Positions 7,188 to 8,852 of a stretch of DNA of 8,852 nucleotides are shown piece after piece (positions within the stretch are counted from its first letter, which is position 1; each line of letters opens with the position of its first letter). The position numbers and the translations under genes were made by a program. Below the pieces are notes generated by a model. It was not told the DNA's origin. It ran no database searches and worked only from the letters and a program-made list of their open reading frames with translations. This DNA is from Methanomassiliicoccales archaeon (GTDB lineage Archaea; Thermoplasmatota; Thermoplasmata; Methanomassiliicoccales; JACIVX01), in contig JAJRAG010000062.1 in the NCBI GenBank assembly GCA_028682925.1, positions 1 through 8,852 on the forward strand, given 5' to 3'.

Positions 7188-7964
7188 TCATCCTCCCGAT
7201 AGGTACGTCTTGATTCTCATCGCAAGCTCTACGGATGGTACCTCTACAATCTCCGAGTCGATTGGATCGAGGATTATTGAGAATGTGTTGGAAACAACGA
7301 CCAAAGACGCCGATGTGGAAAGTCTTTGGCTAGGCATCCTGAGCATTTGGGAAGCAAATCTGTCGGATGCTTTGTTCAGTTCCTTGCCGATCATTCCACC
7401 TTCTCCCATGATAGCACCCGTGCTCACAATGATAGGATCACCATCGAATCGTCCAGGATCCCTATCCAGACATTTCCTCACAGCACCAATGAGCTCCTCG
7501 GACCTTTCCTCATCAAACTTGTAGGCGGGGTCATAGGCCACGATCTCATCCACATTCTTCGGATGGAGCAGGTCGATAATCTCCACCTGAGCGAGCAATC
7601 GATCGACTGCATCACGGGGGATATTGCAGAGATATGGAATTGCCGACCTCGATCCCTTGATGCGCATATGTTCGTCCACGCCGTTCTTACCCACGCTCAG
7701 CAACGCATCTCCGGGATAGTGACCGAACTCGTCCTTTCCGCAGACGATCAGGAACCGTATTCTAGAATTGCTTATTATGTTGACGATAATCTTCTCGATC
7801 CCTATGTTCTCCGTCTTGACCGTACCCTTGAGCGAATAGAGTTCTGAAGGGATATGCACAACGCCTCTCCCAACGACTGCAATTGCTGTCGGAGAATCCA
7901 TGGAACCGACTTCCCAGTCCCCGGGCGCTATCGGCCAGTCATCGACAGTGTGTGCCGGACTCAT
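7188..7964 (-). CDS. mtrA: MtrA-like corrinoid protein, soluble, with extra C-terminal domain
   Basis: The 258-residue protein matches the cytoplasmic corrinoid domain of MtrA. WPIAPGDWEVGSMDSPTAIA lies near the N terminus, followed by TENIGIEKIIVNIISNSRIR (51-70) and FLIVCGKDEFGHYPGDAL. H82 of the last segment lines up with the histidine that ligates cobalt in MtrA. SAIPYLCNIP and VEIIDLLHP continue the domain. Canonical MtrA ends in a membrane anchor. Here residues 175-258 contain no convincing transmembrane helix; instead there is a segment around LVVVSNTFSIILDPIDSEIV and a helical end, perhaps a DUF4346-like domain (weak impression). The protein should therefore be soluble. It accepts or donates a methyl group on its corrinoid, with MtrH as partner. 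The ATG lies 26 bases from the centre of a TATA-like box and has no Shine-Dalgarno site, so the mRNA is probably leaderless. Confidence 0.88.
   Translation of the reverse strand: MSPAHTVDDWPIAPGDWEVGSMDSPTAIAVVGRGVVHIPSELYSLKGTVKTENIGIEKIIVNIISNSRIRFLIVCGKDEFGHYPGDALLSVGKNGVDEHMRIKGSRSAIPYLCNIPRDAVDRLLAQVEIIDLLHPKNVDEIVAYDPAYKFDEERSEELIGAVRKCLDRDPGRFDGDPIIVSTGAIMGEGGMIGKELNKASDRFASQMLRMPSQRLSTSASLVVVSNTFSIILDPIDSEIVEVPSVELAMRIKTYLSGG
7191..7197 (-). promoter_or_regulatory. Ribosome-binding site of mtrH inside the end of mtrA
   Basis: On the minus strand GGGAGGA lies 7 bases before the mtrH ATG, and the TGA stop of mtrA lies between them. The arrangement points to coupled translation of the two subunits. 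Confidence 0.75.
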
Positions 7965-7972
7965 GTCATTGA

Positions 7973-8239
7973 AACTGCTATGGCACCTTAAAAGGATTCT
8001 CGACGCGGATTCTGCGTCTGATCATCGCTGTTCGAGGTTCCTATTCTCGACATCTGGATCATGATTCGAATACGCGAGAGAAGATCAGCATTTCCCTCGA
8101 CTACTTTGAATGTCGCAAGGCCTCCGATACTGGTCCTGAGGAAATGTCTGTCGGGATTCCGAGGGTCAGATTGAGAGCGGCGGTAGCAGCCTTGGAGAAG
8201 ATTGTGGCGAGACCGATTCAGAAACCTCGAACGAAGTAA
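7973..8239 (+). other. Ambiguous open frame in the mtrA/lrp divergent region
   Basis: This stretch of nearly 300 bases between two divergent promoters holds no recognised gene. On the plus strand one frame stays open for 88 codons from 7973 to a TAA at 8237-8239. Its later half reads like protein (for example ISISLDYFECRK and RLRAAVAALEKIV). However, its only ATG, at 8144, would give 31 residues, and the GAGG at 8138-8141 is only 2 bases before it. The minus strand also has an open frame, 8272 to 7988, with only a TTG start. One may be the remnant of a lost gene; both may be chance. I recognise no family. Confidence 0.25.
7986..7995 (-). promoter_or_regulatory. TATA box of the mtrA-mtrH operon
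   Basis: Read on the minus strand the sequence is CCTTTTAAGG. Its centre is about 26 bases upstream of the mtrA ATG, so transcription would begin at or within a few bases of the start codon. No ribosome-binding sequence is seen between them, consistent with a leaderless mRNA. Confidence 0.6.
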
Positions 8240-8289
8240 TGTCATGTCTGACAAGCATTTATCGCTAATCAAGTCGCCGACGACAACGA

Positions 8290-8297
8290 CTTATATC
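8290..8297 (+). promoter_or_regulatory. TATA box of the Lrp-family gene
   Basis: CTTATATC is a plausible archaeal TATA element. Transcription would start near 8320, giving a leader of about 60 bases before the ATG at 8381. The first copy of the repeat described separately overlaps the expected start site. Confidence 0.55.
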
Positions 8298-8310
8298 TCT
8301 CCGGCAATAA

Positions 8311-8374
8311 TTGAAACGTTGTAGCAAATAGGAGGCCGATCGCCTCCTTGAAAGTAACATTGTTGCGCAGGAGG
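8311..8374 (+). repeat. Imperfect tandem repeat in the Lrp-family leader
   Basis: Two similar units follow each other with a 37-base period. Unit 1 (8311-8335) reads TTGAAA, then ACGTTGTAGC, then AGGAGG. Unit 2 (8348-8374) reads TTGAAA, then ACATTGTTGC, then AGGAGG. The last AGGAGG is the ribosome-binding site of the gene. The units could be operator half-sites for autoregulation or a duplicated leader. Confidence 0.5.
8330..8348 (+). promoter_or_regulatory. Leader hairpin with SD-like and anti-SD arms
   Basis: AGGAGGC (8330-8336) and GCCTCCT (8342-8348) form a perfect 7-bp stem with a 5-base loop. The second arm is also complementary to the true ribosome-binding site AGGAGG at 8369-8374. 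The leader could therefore switch between a structure that leaves the site free and one that hides it. The hairpin may instead act at DNA level as a palindromic operator. Confidence 0.5.
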
Positions 8375-8380
8375 GGTTGA

Positions 8381-8845
8381 ATGGACCAAATCGATTTCAA
8401 GATTCTGAAGAAACTCCGAGCAAATGCAAGGGAGAGCTTCGGGACCATCGCAGCGGACCTTCAGATATCGAAGGCGACCGTAAGTCGCAGGGTATCGAAG
8501 TTGGAGTCGGAGGGATACATCGGTGGTTACACCGCTGTCACCGTCCCTTCTAAGACTGGGTTGATGAGAGCCTTGATCAGTCTTGAAGTCGTCGGCTCCG
8601 CAATAGGCTCGATCATAGACGAGTTGAAGAAGTTCGAGGAGATCGAGTACGTGTACAAGGTGTTTGGCGACCACAGCCTGGTGTGTGAGGTGTACACCAA
8701 GAGCGTGGACAACCTCTACCAGCTCATCCAAGGGAGAATCTTGGGAATCCCGAACATCAGCAATGTCGAGGTGGACATCCTGATCGAACGCATCGTTCTC
8801 AACCTGGACGCTGATCTGAACATGATCGCGCCTCAGACGACTTGA
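8381..8845 (+). CDS. Lrp/AsnC-family transcription regulator
   Basis: The 154-residue protein is of normal length for the family. Residues 1-50 form the AsnC-type helix-turn-helix: MDQIDFKILKKLRANARESF, then IAADLQISKATVSRRVSKLE and GYIGGYTAV. Residues from about 62 to 140 form the RAM/AsnC ligand-binding domain (ALISLEVVGS, EYVYKVFGDHSLVCEVYTKS, NVEVDILIERIVLN). Such proteins form octamers and respond to amino acids or other small molecules. AGGAGG at 8369-8374 lies 6 bases before the ATG, so the start is well supported. The gene is divergent from mtrA-mtrH with about 415 bases between them. Control of that operon and of itself is likely but inferred. The effector cannot be predicted from the sequence. 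Confidence 0.92.
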   Translation: MDQIDFKILKKLRANARESFGTIAADLQISKATVSRRVSKLESEGYIGGYTAVTVPSKTGLMRALISLEVVGSAIGSIIDELKKFEEIEYVYKVFGDHSLVCEVYTKSVDNLYQLIQGRILGIPNISNVEVDILIERIVLNLDADLNMIAPQTT

Positions 8846-8852
8846 GACCAAT

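Noticed and set aside
8035..8070. tRNA-like T-loop sequences (GTTCGAGG and GATTCGAAT)
   Set aside because: No flanking stems, anticodon arm or acceptor arm could be built around them.

Overview
The window looks archaeal. It encodes homologues of the MtrA and MtrH subunits of tetrahydromethanopterin (H4MPT) S-methyltransferase, a RamA-type corrinoid-protein activase, a corrinoid protein and an MtaA/MtbA-type methyltransferase. Its TATA-like boxes sit 25-35 bases before genes that lack a Shine-Dalgarno (SD) sequence, while other genes have a strong AGGAGG-type site. I see no bacterial -35/-10 promoters, rRNA, tRNA, insertion sequences or CRISPR array. The exact lineage cannot be read from the window. 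A Thermoplasmatota or Bathyarchaeia-like archaeon using H4MPT is plausible, but this is inference. The canonical membrane genes mtrB-G are not next to mtrA/mtrH here.

Layout on the plus strand: the C-terminal end of a corrinoid (B12-binding) methyl-carrier protein (1-243), a hairpin/T-tract terminator, an HyuA-type hydantoinase/oxoprolinase-family protein (339-2315), a short and apparently frame-disrupted ORF coupled to its stop (2312-2415), and an MtaA/MtbA-like Zn methyltransferase (2469-3482) followed by a clear terminator. After a 200-base gene-free stretch with inverted repeats and a TATA box comes a second transcription unit, ramA-like (3742-5403), overlapped by an MBL-fold hydrolase (5394-6254).

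On the minus strand, converging on that unit, is an mtrA-mtrH pair (7964 down to 6296). It probably has a leaderless transcript. A 400-base divergent region with an ambiguous open frame and a repeat-rich leader separates it from an Lrp/AsnC-family regulator on the plus strand (8381-8845).

Working model (inference): a substrate:corrinoid methyltransferase outside the window loads a methyl group on the corrinoid protein. The MtaA-like protein, or the soluble MtrA/MtrH pair, passes methyl groups to a thiol or pterin acceptor. The RamA-like iron-sulfur protein re-reduces corrinoids that fall to Co(II). The MBL protein may act in H4MPT metabolism. The Lrp-family protein may control the divergent region. 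The most unusual element is the stand-alone MtrA-MtrH module: MtrA keeps its corrinoid-ligand histidine, lacks a membrane anchor and carries an extra C-terminal domain. This would suit sodium-pump-independent methyl exchange between corrinoid and H4MPT.
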